Source: Pseudomonas azerbaijanoccidentalis (GTDB lineage Bacteria > Pseudomonadota > Gammaproteobacteria > Pseudomonadales > Pseudomonadaceae). Taken from it: a DNA stretch of 64,000 nt. This document shows positions 47,153-57,278 of the stretch, piece by piece. The position numbers and the translations under genes were made by a program. The notes beneath the pieces are model-generated. The model did no database searches. It saw only the letters and a list, made by a program, of their open reading frames with translations, and was not told the DNA's origin. How positions within the stretch are numbered: position 1 is the stretch's first letter; the number at the start of each line of letters is the position of its first letter. Location: the NCBI RefSeq assembly GCF_019145495.1, contig NZ_JAHSTU010000009.1:62001-126000 (forward strand), written 5' to 3'.

Positions 47153-47188
47153 AAAACGCCCCGGCATCTCGTGATGTCGGGGCGTTTT
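47153..47188 (-). terminator. Intrinsic terminator, roxA-GNAT operon (possibly bidirectional)
   Basis: AAAACGCCCCG (47153-47163) pairs with CGGGGCGTTTT (47178-47188), with inner CATC/GATG pairs. The symmetric A and T tails let it work in both directions. It serves the minus-strand GNAT gene ending at 47251. Confidence 0.88.
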
Positions 47189-47199
47189 GTGATGTGCCG

Positions 47200-47232
47200 C
47201 AAAAGATCGCAGCCTGCGGCAGCTCCTACAGG
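47200..47232. repeat. Single REP unit, GTAGGAGCTGCCGCAGGC family
   Basis: AAAAGATCGCAGCCTGCGGC followed by AGCTCCTACAGGG is an intact unit. Its expected partner is reduced to GCGGTCTTTTGATC (47237-47250), so the pair seems decayed. Confidence 0.8.
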
Positions 47233-47250
47233 GATTGCGGTCTTTTGATC

Positions 47251-47673
47251 TTAACTGTGCCGCACCATGTCCACATGCGGAATCCCGGCTTCCAGGAACT
47301 CCTCACTGACCATGCTGAACCCCAGGCGCTCATAGAACGCCGTGGCTTGTACCTGGGCGCTGAGCATCTGCTGTTTCAGTCCGCGTTCTTCGGCTTCACC
47401 GATGACGGCTTGCATCAGCGCGTCACCGACTTTCAGGCCGCGCCAGTCCTTGAGCACCGAAACCCGGCCGACGTGGCCGTCGGGCAGCAGGCGGGCGGTG
47501 CCAATCGGAAAGTCGCCTTCGAGCGCAAGGAAATGCACAGCGGTTGCGTCGTCGGCGTCCCACTCCAGTTCAGGCGGGACGCATTGCTCGGCAACGAACA
47601 CCGTTTCACGAATGCGCCGGATCTCGGCGTTGTCCTTTTGCCAGTCTGCGACACGTACGTGAATCTTATTCAT
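47251..47673 (-). CDS. GNAT-family N-acetyltransferase coupled to roxA
   Basis: A 140-residue single-domain acetyltransferase. VGRVSVLKDWRGLKVGDALMQAVIGEAEERG (about 68-98) has the acetyl-CoA loop, and QVQATAFYERLGFSMVSEEFLEAGIPHVDMVRH (about 106-138) the closing family pattern of ElaA/YjcF-like GNATs. Its start overlaps the end of the ribosomal oxygenase gene by 8 bp, so the two are translationally coupled. Substrate unknown; a protein target linked to the ribosome is speculative. Confidence 0.82.
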   Translation of the reverse strand: MNKIHVRVADWQKDNAEIRRIRETVFVAEQCVPPELEWDADDATAVHFLALEGDFPIGTARLLPDGHVGRVSVLKDWRGLKVGDALMQAVIGEAEERGLKQQMLSAQVQATAFYERLGFSMVSEEFLEAGIPHVDMVRHS

Positions 47674-48835
47674 CGGCGAACCCCAGGCTGCCTTGCTTGA
47701 CCAGCTCGCACAGCAGGCCGCGGCCGTCTTCGTCGCTCAGCCAGTCGCCCAGGTTGTCGCTGTGCAGAGCATCGGCGGCGCAGATCATTTTCAGCAACTC
47801 GCGCAACTTGCCCGGCAAGTAACGGCTCTGACCGCTGGCGAACAGCAACAGGTCGTCATCGACTTCCGACCAGGCCAGGCGTGCGCTTGGGTTGCGGATC
47901 AGCACGGCCCCTTGCTCCAGTGCACCGAGGACGTCGTCTTCTGCGAGGTCTTCCGGCCCGACGACCAGTTCCGGGTAGCGCGGCTCGGTCATGAACTGGC
48001 CGAACCAGGTCAGCAGCAGGCGCTCGTCGCTCATGTGCTCGGCCAGCAGGCTTTTCAGGCGATCGAGGGCGTCATGCTGGATCTGGTGCGGATCGGCAGC
48101 AGGCTGGGCGTCGGCGTCGGTGTAGCGCTCTTCGTCCGGCAGGAACTGGCTGAGGAAGTCGGTGAAGTGGGTCAGCACTTCAGCGGCGCTCGGGGCGCGG
48201 AAACCAACCGAGTAAGTCAGGCAGTCATCAACGGCAACACCGCAGTGGGCCAGGCGTGGCGGCAGGTACAGCATGTCACCCGGTTCCAGGACCCATTCAT
48301 CGGTCGCTTCGAAATCAGCGAGGATGCGCAGGTCTGCGTGTTGCAGCAGCGGGCTCTCGGAGTCGCACATCTGGCCGATCTTCCAGTTGCGCTTGCCGTG
48401 GCCTTGCAGCAGGAACACGTCGTAGTTGTCGAAGTGAGGACCCACGCTGCCACCCGGGGCGGCGAAGCTGATCATCACGTCGTCGATGCGCCAGCTCGGC
48501 AGGAAGCGGAAATTTTCCAGTAGTTCGCTGACTTCCGGGACGAACTGGTCGACGGCCTGGACCAGCAGGGTCCAGTCGCGCTCCGGCAGTTTGCTGAATT
48601 CGTCTTCGGCAAAGGGGCCGCGACGCAGTTCCCACGGACGCTCGCCGTTCTCGATGATCAGGCGCGATTCGACTTCTTCTTCCAGCGCCAGGCCGGCCAA
48701 TTCATCTGCGTCGATCGGGCTTTCGAAATCGGGAATGGCCTGACGGATCAGCAGTGGTTTTTTCTGCCAGTAGTCGCGCAGGAATTCTCGTGCCGTGATG
48801 CCGCCCAGAAGTTGAAGAGGGATGTCAGGATTCAT
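47666..48835 (-). CDS. roxA: JmjC-type ribosomal oxygenase (YcfD/RoxA-like)
   Basis: A 389-residue 2-oxoglutarate/Fe(II) oxygenase of the cupin JmjC type. The Fe-binding H-x-D is in GSVGPHFDNYDVFLLQGHGKRNWKIG (about 118-143), the distal His in LPPRLAHCGVAVDDCLTYSVGFR (about 190-212), and a C-terminal dimerisation and winged-helix region follows. E. coli YcfD hydroxylates an Arg of ribosomal protein L16; the same is expected here. The ATG at 48835 is chosen over an in-frame start 24 bp upstream because it gives the family N-terminus MNPDIPLQLLGG. It lies just downstream of purB, with a terminator between. Confidence 0.88.
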   Translation of the reverse strand: MNPDIPLQLLGGITAREFLRDYWQKKPLLIRQAIPDFESPIDADELAGLALEEEVESRLIIENGERPWELRRGPFAEDEFSKLPERDWTLLVQAVDQFVPEVSELLENFRFLPSWRIDDVMISFAAPGGSVGPHFDNYDVFLLQGHGKRNWKIGQMCDSESPLLQHADLRILADFEATDEWVLEPGDMLYLPPRLAHCGVAVDDCLTYSVGFRAPSAAEVLTHFTDFLSQFLPDEERYTDADAQPAADPHQIQHDALDRLKSLLAEHMSDERLLLTWFGQFMTEPRYPELVVGPEDLAEDDVLGALEQGAVLIRNPSARLAWSEVDDDLLLFASGQSRYLPGKLRELLKMICAADALHSDNLGDWLSDEDGRGLLCELVKQGSLGFADE

Positions 48836-48874
48836 GTGTAACCTATTGAAAAAAAGCACTTTTCATACGGGAAT

Positions 48875-48900
48875 AAAAACGCCCGGCGCGGCCGGGCGTC
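48875..48900 (-). terminator. Intrinsic terminator of purB
   Basis: ACGCCCGGC (48879-48887) pairs with GCCGGGCGT (48891-48899) around a 3-nt loop, with TTTTT on the minus strand. It lies 22 bp beyond the purB stop. Confidence 0.88.
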
Positions 48901-48921
48901 TTAAAGGGGTCCAGCGGTCGA

Positions 48922-50292
48922 TCAGATGCGTTTGGCTTGCTCTACAGCGTTACCGATGTAGTTGGCCGGGGTGAGCAATTTCAGCTCTGCCTTGGCCGCA
49001 GCCGGCATGTCCAGGCCGTCGATGAAAGTCTGCAGCGCTTCTGGGCTGATGCCCTTGCCGCGGGTCAGTTCTTTCAGCTTTTCGTACGGGTTTTCGATGT
49101 TGTAGCGACGCATCACAGTCTGGATCGGCTCAGCCAACACTTCCCAGCAAGCGTCCAGGTCAGCGGCAATCTTCTGCTCGTTGAGCTCCAGTTTGCTGAT
49201 GCCTTTGAGGCTGGCTTCGTACGCGATCACGCTGTGGGCAAAGCCCACGCCGAGGTTGCGCAGTACGGTGGAGTCGGTCAGGTCGCGCTGCCAGCGGGAG
49301 ATCGGCAATTTGCTCGCCAGGTGCTGGAACAATGCGTTGGCGATACCCAGGTTGCCTTCGGAGTTTTCGAAGTCGATCGGGTTGACCTTGTGCGGCATGG
49401 TCGACGAACCGATTTCGCCAGCGATGGTGCGCTGCTTGAAGTAACCCAGGGAGATGTAGCCCCAGATGTCACGGTCGAAGTCGATCAGGATGGTGTTGAA
49501 GCGGGCGATCGCGTCGAACAGCTCGGCGATGTAGTCGTGCGGTTCAATCTGCGTGGTGTACGGGTTGAAGCCCAGGCCCAGCTCGTCTTCGATGAAGGCG
49601 CGGGCGTTGGCTTCCCAGTCGATCTCAGGGTAGGCCGACAGGTGAGCGTTGTAGTTGCCGACAGCGCCGTTGATCTTGCCCAGCAGCGGTACGGCAGCGA
49701 CTTGAGCGATTTGACGCTCCAGACGGTAAACCACGTTCGCCAGTTCTTTGCCCAAGGTGGTCGGCGAAGCCGGTTGACCGTGGGTGCGCGACAGCATTGG
49801 CACGTCGGCGAAACGGATAGCCAGTTCGCGGATGGCGTTGGCGGTCTGGCGCATCAGCGGCAGCATCACGTCATCACGGCCTTCGCGCAGCATCAGGGCG
49901 TGGGACAGGTTATTGATGTCCTCGCTGGTGCAGGCAAAGTGGATGAACTCGCTGACCTGGGCCAGTTCCGGCAACTTGGCCGCTTGCTCTTTGAGCAGGT
50001 ATTCGATGGCTTTGACGTCGTGGTTGGTGGTGCGCTCGATCTCTTTGACGCGCTCGGCGTGCTCCAGAGAAAAGTTTTCCGCCAGGGTGTTGAGCACAGC
50101 GTTGGCTTCGGCGGAGAACGCCGGCACTTCGCTGATGGCAGGGTGAGCGGCCAGGCGCTGGAGCCAGCGCACTTCAACCAGAACGCGGGCACGGATCAGG
50201 CCGTATTCGCTGAAAATTGGGCGCAGGGCCTGGGTTTTGCCGGCGTAGCGGCCGTCAACAGGGGAAACCGCAGTGAGCGAAGAAAGCTGCAT
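48922..50292 (-). CDS. purB: Adenylosuccinate lyase
   Basis: A 456-residue homotetrameric lyase acting twice in purine synthesis (SAICAR to AICAR, adenylosuccinate to AMP). The signature GSSTMPHKVNPIDFENSEGNLG (about 295-316) contains the catalytic Ser loop, SRTHGQPASPTTLGKELANV (about 168-187) the catalytic His, and TNHDVKAIEYLL (about 90) a substrate-binding region. The ATG at 50292 is chosen because family members begin MQLSSLTAVSPVDGRY. The order nudJ-mnmA-hflD-purB is shared with E. coli. Confidence 0.97.
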   Translation of the reverse strand: MQLSSLTAVSPVDGRYAGKTQALRPIFSEYGLIRARVLVEVRWLQRLAAHPAISEVPAFSAEANAVLNTLAENFSLEHAERVKEIERTTNHDVKAIEYLLKEQAAKLPELAQVSEFIHFACTSEDINNLSHALMLREGRDDVMLPLMRQTANAIRELAIRFADVPMLSRTHGQPASPTTLGKELANVVYRLERQIAQVAAVPLLGKINGAVGNYNAHLSAYPEIDWEANARAFIEDELGLGFNPYTTQIEPHDYIAELFDAIARFNTILIDFDRDIWGYISLGYFKQRTIAGEIGSSTMPHKVNPIDFENSEGNLGIANALFQHLASKLPISRWQRDLTDSTVLRNLGVGFAHSVIAYEASLKGISKLELNEQKIAADLDACWEVLAEPIQTVMRRYNIENPYEKLKELTRGKGISPEALQTFIDGLDMPAAAKAELKLLTPANYIGNAVEQAKRI

Positions 50293-50416
50293 GGGGTGTT
50301 CTCGGACAGTCGGGCAACGAAATGGGGCGCGTATCATACATGAAAAAATCCGCCGGTCCGTCGCCAACTGACCGGCGTATTACGCGTATTGCTAAGTTCT
50401 GTGCTGTCGATGCGGG

Positions 50417-51040
50417 TTATTCGTTACGCATCAAGGGGTAAAGCTCTTTCAGCAATTTGCGGCGACTGATCACCAACTGCCAGCGATGGCCACCCAATTG
50501 CCGCCACAGGCGCGCCGAACGAATGCCGGCCAGCAACAAGGCGCGGATTTTCGAGGCGTTGCTTGGCTGCTGCAGGTTGCGCATGTCGCCATGCACCTGG
50601 ATGCGTTGGCGCAGGGTGCTCAGTGTGTCCTGATACAGCGCACCGCAGGCGGCGACCACGTTTTCGTGGGCCGGGCCGAAGTGTTCGACCTGGGACTGAA
50701 TCTGCGGCAGGCGCTTGCCGATCACGTCGAGCATGTCGCTGCGCTTGGCCAGCTGACGCTCAAGACCGAGCATGGCCAGCGCATAGCGCAGCGGCTCGCG
50801 CTGAAGGGCGCTCGGGTCGCGTTCGAGGGCGCCGATCAATGCACGATAGCCTTCGCGCAGATTGAGGTCGTCACCGCCGTAGACTTCCAGTGTGTCCTTG
50901 GGGTCGCGGATCAACAGGCTGCCGAGCATGCAGGTCAGGCCGGCTTCGCTGGTCTGGCCGGTCTTGGCGATCTTGTCGACCAGCACGGCGGCGAGAAATA
51001 CGCCGCCCAGCGCCGTCAGTTGCTCCTGGGTGGGGGTCAT
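50417..51040 (-). CDS. hflD: HflD homologue
   Basis: A 207-residue helical protein, similar in length to E. coli HflD (about 213), which is membrane-associated and modulates lambda CII. Conserved segments include EQLTALGGVFLAAVLVDKIAKTGQ near the N-terminus and LRQRIQVHGDMRNLQQPSNASKIRALLLAGIRSARLWRQLGGHRWQLV (about 140-190). Its natural role is not settled. The start overlaps the mnmA stop by 4 bp, so the two are co-expressed. Confidence 0.9.
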   Translation of the reverse strand: MTPTQEQLTALGGVFLAAVLVDKIAKTGQTSEAGLTCMLGSLLIRDPKDTLEVYGGDDLNLREGYRALIGALERDPSALQREPLRYALAMLGLERQLAKRSDMLDVIGKRLPQIQSQVEHFGPAHENVVAACGALYQDTLSTLRQRIQVHGDMRNLQQPSNASKIRALLLAGIRSARLWRQLGGHRWQLVISRRKLLKELYPLMRNE

Positions 51041-52182
51041 TGCTGCTCGCCTTTAAGAGCGCCTTTGCTGGTCCAGGGCTCCGCAACTTCAATCACGCCG
51101 CCGCCGAGGCAGATTTCACCGTCGTAGAACACCACGGATTGACCCGGGGTGACCGCGCGTTGCGGGTCATCGAAGGTTGCGCGGTAGCCGGTAGCGGTCT
51201 TTTCCAGCGTGCAAGGCTGGTCGCTCTGGCGATAACGGACCTTGGCGGTCAGCTTGCGCGGCTCGGTCAGGTCGATCGGGTTGACCCAATAGATGTCCGA
51301 AGCGAGCAGGGCGCGGGAGAACAGCCACGGATGGTCGTTACCCTGGCCGACGATCAGCTCGTTGTGCTCCAGGTCCTTGATCAGCACGTACCACGGCTCG
51401 TCGTTGGCATCCTTCAAGCCACCGATGCCCAGGCCCTGACGCTGGCCGATGGTGTGGTACATCAAGCCGTGGTGGCGGCCGATGATTTCACCTTCGGTGG
51501 TCTTGATCTCGCCTGGTTGCGCTGGCAGGTATTGCTTGAGGAAGTCGCTGAAGCGGCGTTCGCCGATGAAGCAAATACCGGTGGAGTCCTTTTTCTTTGC
51601 AGTCGCCAGCTGGTATTTCTCGGCAATTGCGCGGACTTCAGGTTTTTCCAGTTCGCCGACCGGGAACAGGGTCTTGGCAATTTGTTCGCCGCCGACAGCG
51701 TGCAGGAAATAGCTCTGGTCCTTGTTGGCGTCCAGGCCCTTGAGCAGTTCAGTGCGGCCATCGATGTCGCGGCGACGCACGTAGTGACCGGTGGCAATCA
51801 GGTCGGCGCCGAGCATCATGGCGTAGTCGAGGAACGCCTTGAACTTGATCTCGCGGTTGCACAGGATGTCCGGGTTCGGCGTGCGTCCGGCCTTGTATTC
51901 GGCCAGGAAATGCTCGAACACGTTGTCCCAGTACTCGGCAGCGAAGTTGGCGGTGTGCAGCTTGATGCCAATCTTGTCGCACACGGCCTGGGCGTCCGCC
52001 AGGTCGTCCATGGCGGTGCAGTATTCCGTTCCATCGTCTTCTTCCCAGTTCTTCATGAACAGGCCTTCCACCTCATAACCCTGCTCGATCAGCAGGAGGG
52101 CGGAAACGGAAGAGTCCACGCCGCCGGACATGCCGACAATGACGCGCTTCTTTTGTGTGTCAGAAGGGGCTGGATCACGCAT
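51037..52182 (-). CDS. mnmA: tRNA-specific 2-thiouridylase
   Basis: A 381-residue ATP-dependent enzyme thiolating U34 in tRNAs for Glu, Gln and Lys. The PP-loop SGGVDSS (about 19-25) binds ATP. The catalytic cysteines are in NPDILCNREIKF (about 105) and GICFIGERRFSDF (about 201). The GTG/ATG choice is not in doubt: the ATG at 52182 begins MRDPAPSDTQKKRVIVGMSGG. It follows the NUDIX gene by 59 bp and overlaps hflD. Confidence 0.96.
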   Translation of the reverse strand: MRDPAPSDTQKKRVIVGMSGGVDSSVSALLLIEQGYEVEGLFMKNWEEDDGTEYCTAMDDLADAQAVCDKIGIKLHTANFAAEYWDNVFEHFLAEYKAGRTPNPDILCNREIKFKAFLDYAMMLGADLIATGHYVRRRDIDGRTELLKGLDANKDQSYFLHAVGGEQIAKTLFPVGELEKPEVRAIAEKYQLATAKKKDSTGICFIGERRFSDFLKQYLPAQPGEIKTTEGEIIGRHHGLMYHTIGQRQGLGIGGLKDANDEPWYVLIKDLEHNELIVGQGNDHPWLFSRALLASDIYWVNPIDLTEPRKLTAKVRYRQSDQPCTLEKTATGYRATFDDPQRAVTPGQSVVFYDGEICLGGGVIEVAEPWTSKGALKGEQQ

Positions 52183-52241
52183 AGGGATTCAATGAGTGTC
52201 TTGAAAAAGGACGCGATTCTATCAGGCCGAAGCGCACAAGG

Positions 52242-52688
52242 CTAAAGAGAAGGACGGATCAATTCGAGGTCGAAGCGAATGCCTGCCAGATAGTCGTCGA
52301 TGCAACGGATGATCAGTTCGCTGCGCCAGTAGTCGCGCTGCTCGATTAATTCGTCGCGGGTCAACCACTTGGCGCCGACGATACCGTCGTCCAGTTGGTA
52401 ATCCGGGTGGTGTTTCAGCGGTTTGGCAATAAAGCAGACCCGTTGGTAGGTCACGCCGTTGCTCGGGGCGGTGTACAGGTAAATGCCCAGCACGCCGGTA
52501 GGTTCGACGTCCCAGCCGGTTTCCTCGAGGGTTTCGCGCACGGCGGCTTCGGTGAGGGTTTCGTTCGGGTCGAGGTGGCCGGCGGGCTGGTTGAGTACGT
52601 TGCGACCGGCCTTGTGTTCTTCGACCATCAGGAAGCGGCCATTGTCTTCGACGATGGTGGCGACGGTGATGTGGGGTTTCCAGTCCAT
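52242..52688 (-). CDS. nudJ: NUDIX hydrolase, NudJ-like
   Basis: A 148-residue pyrophosphohydrolase. The NUDIX box GHLDPNETLTEAAVRETLEETGW (about 38-60) fits G-x5-E-x7-R-E-U-x-E-E-x-G-U. E. coli NudJ (YmfB) hydrolyses nucleoside di- and triphosphates and HMP-PP, and shares this gene neighbourhood (next to mnmA). The ATG at 52688 lies 7 bp after GAGGA. The exact substrate here is an inference from synteny. Confidence 0.88.
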   Translation of the reverse strand: MDWKPHITVATIVEDNGRFLMVEEHKAGRNVLNQPAGHLDPNETLTEAAVRETLEETGWDVEPTGVLGIYLYTAPSNGVTYQRVCFIAKPLKHHPDYQLDDGIVGAKWLTRDELIEQRDYWRSELIIRCIDDYLAGIRFDLELIRPSL

Positions 52689-52715
52689 GAGATGTCCTCG
52701 ATGTTGAAACACTAT

Positions 52716-52810
52716 CCCTGTGGGAGCTGGCCTGCCAGCGATTGCGGTGGGTCAGTCAGCATCAATGTTGAATGATAAACCGCCATCGCTGGCAGGCCAG
52801 CTCCCACAGG
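52716..52810. repeat. REP pair, GTGGGAGCTGGCCTGCCAGCGA family
   Basis: CTGTGGGAGCTGGCCTGCCA faces its mirror TGGCAGGCCAGCTCCCACAG. It lies between two minus-strand genes (nudJ upstream region and idh stop). Confidence 0.88.
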
Positions 52811-52838
52811 GTTTTGAGTTGACCACAAATCGCAGAAA

Positions 52839-52869
52839 CACAAACCCCGGCACAGGGCCGGGGTTTGTG
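52839..52869 (-). terminator. Intrinsic terminator of idh
   Basis: CACAAACCCCGG (52839-52850) pairs perfectly with CCGGGGTTTGTG (52858-52869), loop 7 nt. On the minus strand TTTCTG follows; the T-run is modest but the 12-bp stem is strong. It lies 17 bp beyond the idh stop. Confidence 0.8.
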
Positions 52870-52885
52870 ATGTTCCCTTACAACC

Positions 52886-55111
52886 TTACACCAGCGCAGC
52901 AATCGCCGCGTTGAGTGTGGCGCTTGGGCGCATGGCTCTGCTGATCAGCTCGGCACTGGCGTGGTAGTAACCGCCGATGTCGACTGGCTTGCCCTGAACG
53001 GCGTTAAGCTCGGCAACGATGGTCGCCTCGTTCTCGGTCAGGGTCTTGGCCAGGGTCGCGAACTGCGCTTGCAGTGCAGCGTCTTCGGTCTGGGCAGCCA
53101 GGGCTTGAGCCCAGTACAGCGCCAGGTAGAAGTGGCTGCCGCGGTTGTCGATGTTGCCGACTTTGCGCGATGGCGACTTGTTGTTGTCCAGGAACTGGCC
53201 AGTGGCCTGATCCAGGGTCTTGGCCAGAACCAGCGCCTTAGGGTTGTTGTAAGTCACACCCAGGTGCTCAAGGGAAGCAGCGAGGGCCAGGAACTCACCC
53301 AGCGAGTCCCAGCGCAGGAAGTTTTCTTCCAGCAGCTGTTGAACGTGCTTCGGAGCCGAACCGCCGGCGCCGGTTTCGAACAGGCCACCGCCGTTCATCA
53401 GCGGGACGATCGACAGCATCTTGGCGCTGGTGCCCAGTTCCATGATCGGGAACAGGTCAGTCAGGTAGTCGCGCAATACGTTGCCGGTCACCGAGATGGT
53501 GTCGAGGCCAGAGCGGGTGCGCTGCAGGGTGTACTTCATGGCGTCGACCGGTGCCATGATCTGGATGTCCAGACCGGCAGTGTCGTGATCCTTCAGGTAG
53601 GCCTGAACTTTCTCGATCACTACGCCGTCGTGGGCGCGCATTGGGTCCAGCCAGAAAATCGCTGGAGTGCTGCTGGCGCGAGCACGGTTGACGGCCAGTT
53701 TGACCCAGTCCTGGATCGGCGCGTCTTTGGTCTGGCACATGCGGAAGATGTCGCCGGCTTCAACCGACTGCTCCAGCAGCAAGGTGCCGTTGGTGTCGGT
53801 CACGCGGACAACACCGTTGGTCTTGATCTGGAAAGTCTTGTCGTGGGAACCGTACTCTTCGGCTTTCTTCGCCATCAGGCCAACGTTCGGCACGCTGCCC
53901 ATGGTGGTTGGGTCGAAGGCGCCATTGGCCTTGCAGTCTTCGATCACGGCCTGGTAGATGGTCGCGTAGCAACGATCCGGGATCACGGCCTTGGTGTCGT
54001 GCAGCTGGCCGTCGGTGCCCCACATTTTGCCGGAGTCACGGATCATGGCCGGCATCGAGGCGTCGACGATGACGTCGCTCGGCACGTGCAGGTTGGTGAT
54101 GCCTTTGTCGGAGTTGACCATCGCCAGCGATGGACGAACGGCGTAGACCGCTTGAATGTCAGCTTCGATGGCAGCTTGCTGCTCGGCCGGCAGGGCCTTG
54201 ATGCGAGCGTACAGGTCGCCGATGCCGTTGTTCAGGTTGAAGCCGATCTGCGCCAGCACGTCAGCGTGCTTGGCCAGTGCGTCTTTATAGAACTCGGCAA
54301 CGATCTGGCCGAACATGATCGGGTCGGAAACCTTCATCATGGTGGCTTTCAGGTGAACCGACAGCAGCACGCCTTGGGCCTTGGCGCTTTCGATTTCAGC
54401 AGCGATGAAAGCGCGCAGAGCGTTTTTGCTCATGACGGCGCAGTCGAGGATCTCGCCAGCCTGAACGGTGGTCTTTTCTTTCAGGACGGTGGTGGTGCCG
54501 TCTTGAGCGATCAGCTCGATTTTCACGGCGCCAGCGGCGTCGATCAGGGCGGCTTTTTCGCTGCCGTAGAAATCGCCGGTGCTCATGTGAGCGACGTGGG
54601 ACTTGGAGTCCGCAGCCCAGGCGCCCATTTTGTGTGGGTGCTTGCGAGCGTAGTTCTTCACCGACAGTGGCGCGCGACGGTCGGAGTTGCCTTCACGCAG
54701 AACCGGGTTTACCGCGCTGCCCTTGACCTTGTCGTAGCGCGATTTGACTTCTTTGTCGGCGTCGCTGGTCACGGTTTCCGGGTAGTCCGGCAGGGCGTAG
54801 CCCTGGGCTTGCAGTTCTTTGATCGCGGCTTGCAGCTGCGGTACCGAGGCGCTGATGTTCGGCAGCTTGATGATGTTGGCTTCAGGCGTAACGGCCAGGT
54901 CGCCCAGTTCGGCGAGGTGGTCGGCTACGGCTTTGTCACCCAGTTGCTCGGGGAAGCTGGCCAGGATGCGCCCTGCAAGAGAGATATCGCGGGTTTCCAC
55001 GGCGATATCAGCCGAGGCGGTGAACGCCTCTACGATAGGCAACAGTGAATAGGTGGCGAGGGCTGGGGCTTCGTCGGTGAAGGTATAGATGATCTTCGAG
55101 CGGGTGGGCAT
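52886..55111 (-). CDS. idh: Monomeric NADP-dependent isocitrate dehydrogenase
   Basis: A 741-residue monomeric enzyme (IDH-II type) converting isocitrate to 2-oxoglutarate. Family landmarks include TRSKIIYTFTDEAPALATYSLLPIVEAF at the start, REGNSDRRAPLSVKNYARKHPHKMG (about 139-163) for substrate binding and FWLDPMRAHDGVVIEKV (about 494-510). It is unrelated in sequence to the dimeric enzyme encoded divergently. Pseudomonas commonly carries both. The 493-bp gap to icd gives room for separate control. Confidence 0.96.
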   Translation of the reverse strand: MPTRSKIIYTFTDEAPALATYSLLPIVEAFTASADIAVETRDISLAGRILASFPEQLGDKAVADHLAELGDLAVTPEANIIKLPNISASVPQLQAAIKELQAQGYALPDYPETVTSDADKEVKSRYDKVKGSAVNPVLREGNSDRRAPLSVKNYARKHPHKMGAWAADSKSHVAHMSTGDFYGSEKAALIDAAGAVKIELIAQDGTTTVLKEKTTVQAGEILDCAVMSKNALRAFIAAEIESAKAQGVLLSVHLKATMMKVSDPIMFGQIVAEFYKDALAKHADVLAQIGFNLNNGIGDLYARIKALPAEQQAAIEADIQAVYAVRPSLAMVNSDKGITNLHVPSDVIVDASMPAMIRDSGKMWGTDGQLHDTKAVIPDRCYATIYQAVIEDCKANGAFDPTTMGSVPNVGLMAKKAEEYGSHDKTFQIKTNGVVRVTDTNGTLLLEQSVEAGDIFRMCQTKDAPIQDWVKLAVNRARASSTPAIFWLDPMRAHDGVVIEKVQAYLKDHDTAGLDIQIMAPVDAMKYTLQRTRSGLDTISVTGNVLRDYLTDLFPIMELGTSAKMLSIVPLMNGGGLFETGAGGSAPKHVQQLLEENFLRWDSLGEFLALAASLEHLGVTYNNPKALVLAKTLDQATGQFLDNNKSPSRKVGNIDNRGSHFYLALYWAQALAAQTEDAALQAQFATLAKTLTENEATIVAELNAVQGKPVDIGGYYHASAELISRAMRPSATLNAAIAALV

Positions 55112-55438
55112 ATTCGGATTAACTCTCTCTTCTTTGCTAAAGCGTGCGCAGAAACTCGAGGTGCGCCGGGTAAGCGCGTTCGTTCAAAGTCATCCATGAG
55201 CCGAATATCGAGATTTCGTTGCTGTGATGTTGGGTGCATCAGTAGGGGCGTCAAATAGCCGGGCTGCGATAACAGGCCGGCTTGTCGGGCGAAACCCTCG
55301 TCATAGAGCGGTTCAGCCGTCGTGACCCTTTAGTCAGCGGCGGCATTATACATAGGTAGCTGGCAATCTGCCGATGGTTCATACGCAATGATTCTCGTCC
55401 ATTGGTCTAAAGGTCGCAGGGGCAGGCCGGGCGTAGAG
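55112..55438. other. Intergenic region between idh and icd, no recognised element
   Basis: This 327-bp stretch should hold the promoters of idh and perhaps icd, but no confident -35/-10 pair, palindrome or gene was recognised. A minus-strand reading frame across part of it (55330-55593) is low-complexity and not supported. Confidence 0.4.
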
Positions 55439-55604
55439 TCATTCGTCGTGCTTGAATTTGGCGCTTTTCCCTTTGCTTTCAGGCTTGTAGCGCGCGAGTT
55501 GCGCGGCTTTGCGGCAGATGGATGGAACATAGGGTTTGCGCGCCGATTCAACTGGGTTACGCTCGAACCAAGCCAGATGTTCAATCCAATCAATGGAGTT
55601 CAGC

Positions 55605-55606
<2 letters not shown>
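55439..55606 (-). CDS. Candidate 55-residue basic protein, head-on to icd
   Basis: An ATG-to-TGA frame of 56 codons reads opposite to icd, with its start codon overlapping the icd start. The translation opens MLNSIDWIEHLAWFERNPVE, is followed by a Lys/Arg-rich middle and ends with a charged tail KFKHDE. It contains Trp, Tyr and Cys and looks protein-like. About 60% of third codon positions are G or C, moderate for this genome. There is no clear ribosome site, which counts against it. It is mostly outside icd coding sequence, so it is not simply an icd shadow. I do not recognise a family. Confidence 0.35.
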
Positions 55607-56861
<1,255 letters not shown>

Positions 56862-56880
56862 GCGAACGACAGGCATGCGA

Positions 56881-56920
56881 AAAACGCCCGGCTCAAGTGA
56901 TTGAGGCGGGCGTTTTTTTT
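56881..56920 (+). terminator. Intrinsic terminator of icd (shared with cspD on the other strand)
   Basis: AAAACGCCCG and CGGGCGTTTT arms with inner CTCA/TGAG, then T8. It begins 20 bp after the icd stop. The A-run on its left could also let it serve the convergent cspD gene. Confidence 0.9.
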
Positions 56921-56943
56921 ATGACTGGATGGCGGTGGCGGTC

Positions 56944-57210
56944 TTAGGCCGTAACGGTCGATGTTGTGGCGGGTGCCACGGTTTTCGAAACTTCAACAGG
57001 GTTGCCGATGTTGACTGCATGCAGGCCTTTAGGTCCCTGGATAATTTCGAACGCGACAGCTTGTCCGGCCTTCAGGGTTTTATAACCCTCCATCTGGATG
57101 GCCGAGTAATGGGCAAACAGATCTTCTGTCTTGCCATCCTCATTGATGAAGCCGTAACCCTTGGCATTGTTGAACCATTTGACCTTGCCGCTGACCTTGA
57201 CGCCTGACAT
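56944..57210 (-). CDS. cspD: Cold-shock-like protein CspD
   Basis: An 88-residue single-strand nucleic-acid-binding protein. The CSD has RNP1 KGYGFINED (about 18-26) and RNP2 DLFAHYSAI (about 31-39), with a C-terminal extension of about 20 residues rich in Thr/Val/Ala. E. coli CspD inhibits replication in stationary phase. The ATG at 57210 is preferred over one two codons earlier because GAGGG lies 8 bp from it. It is divergent from clpS, as in E. coli. Confidence 0.92.
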   Translation of the reverse strand: MSGVKVSGKVKWFNNAKGYGFINEDGKTEDLFAHYSAIQMEGYKTLKAGQAVAFEIIQGPKGLHAVNIGNPVEVSKTVAPATTSTVTA

Positions 57211-57278
57211 ACCCATATCCCTCTGCAACAGACTCCATCACTGGAGTATCATCCAGTTCATCCGCAGTCACTTCTTCG

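Noticed and set aside
55330..55593. 87-codon minus-strand frame in the idh-icd gap
   Set aside because: Low-complexity Ser/Pro/Lys sequence. The overlapping 55-codon frame has a more protein-like composition and a proper ATG.
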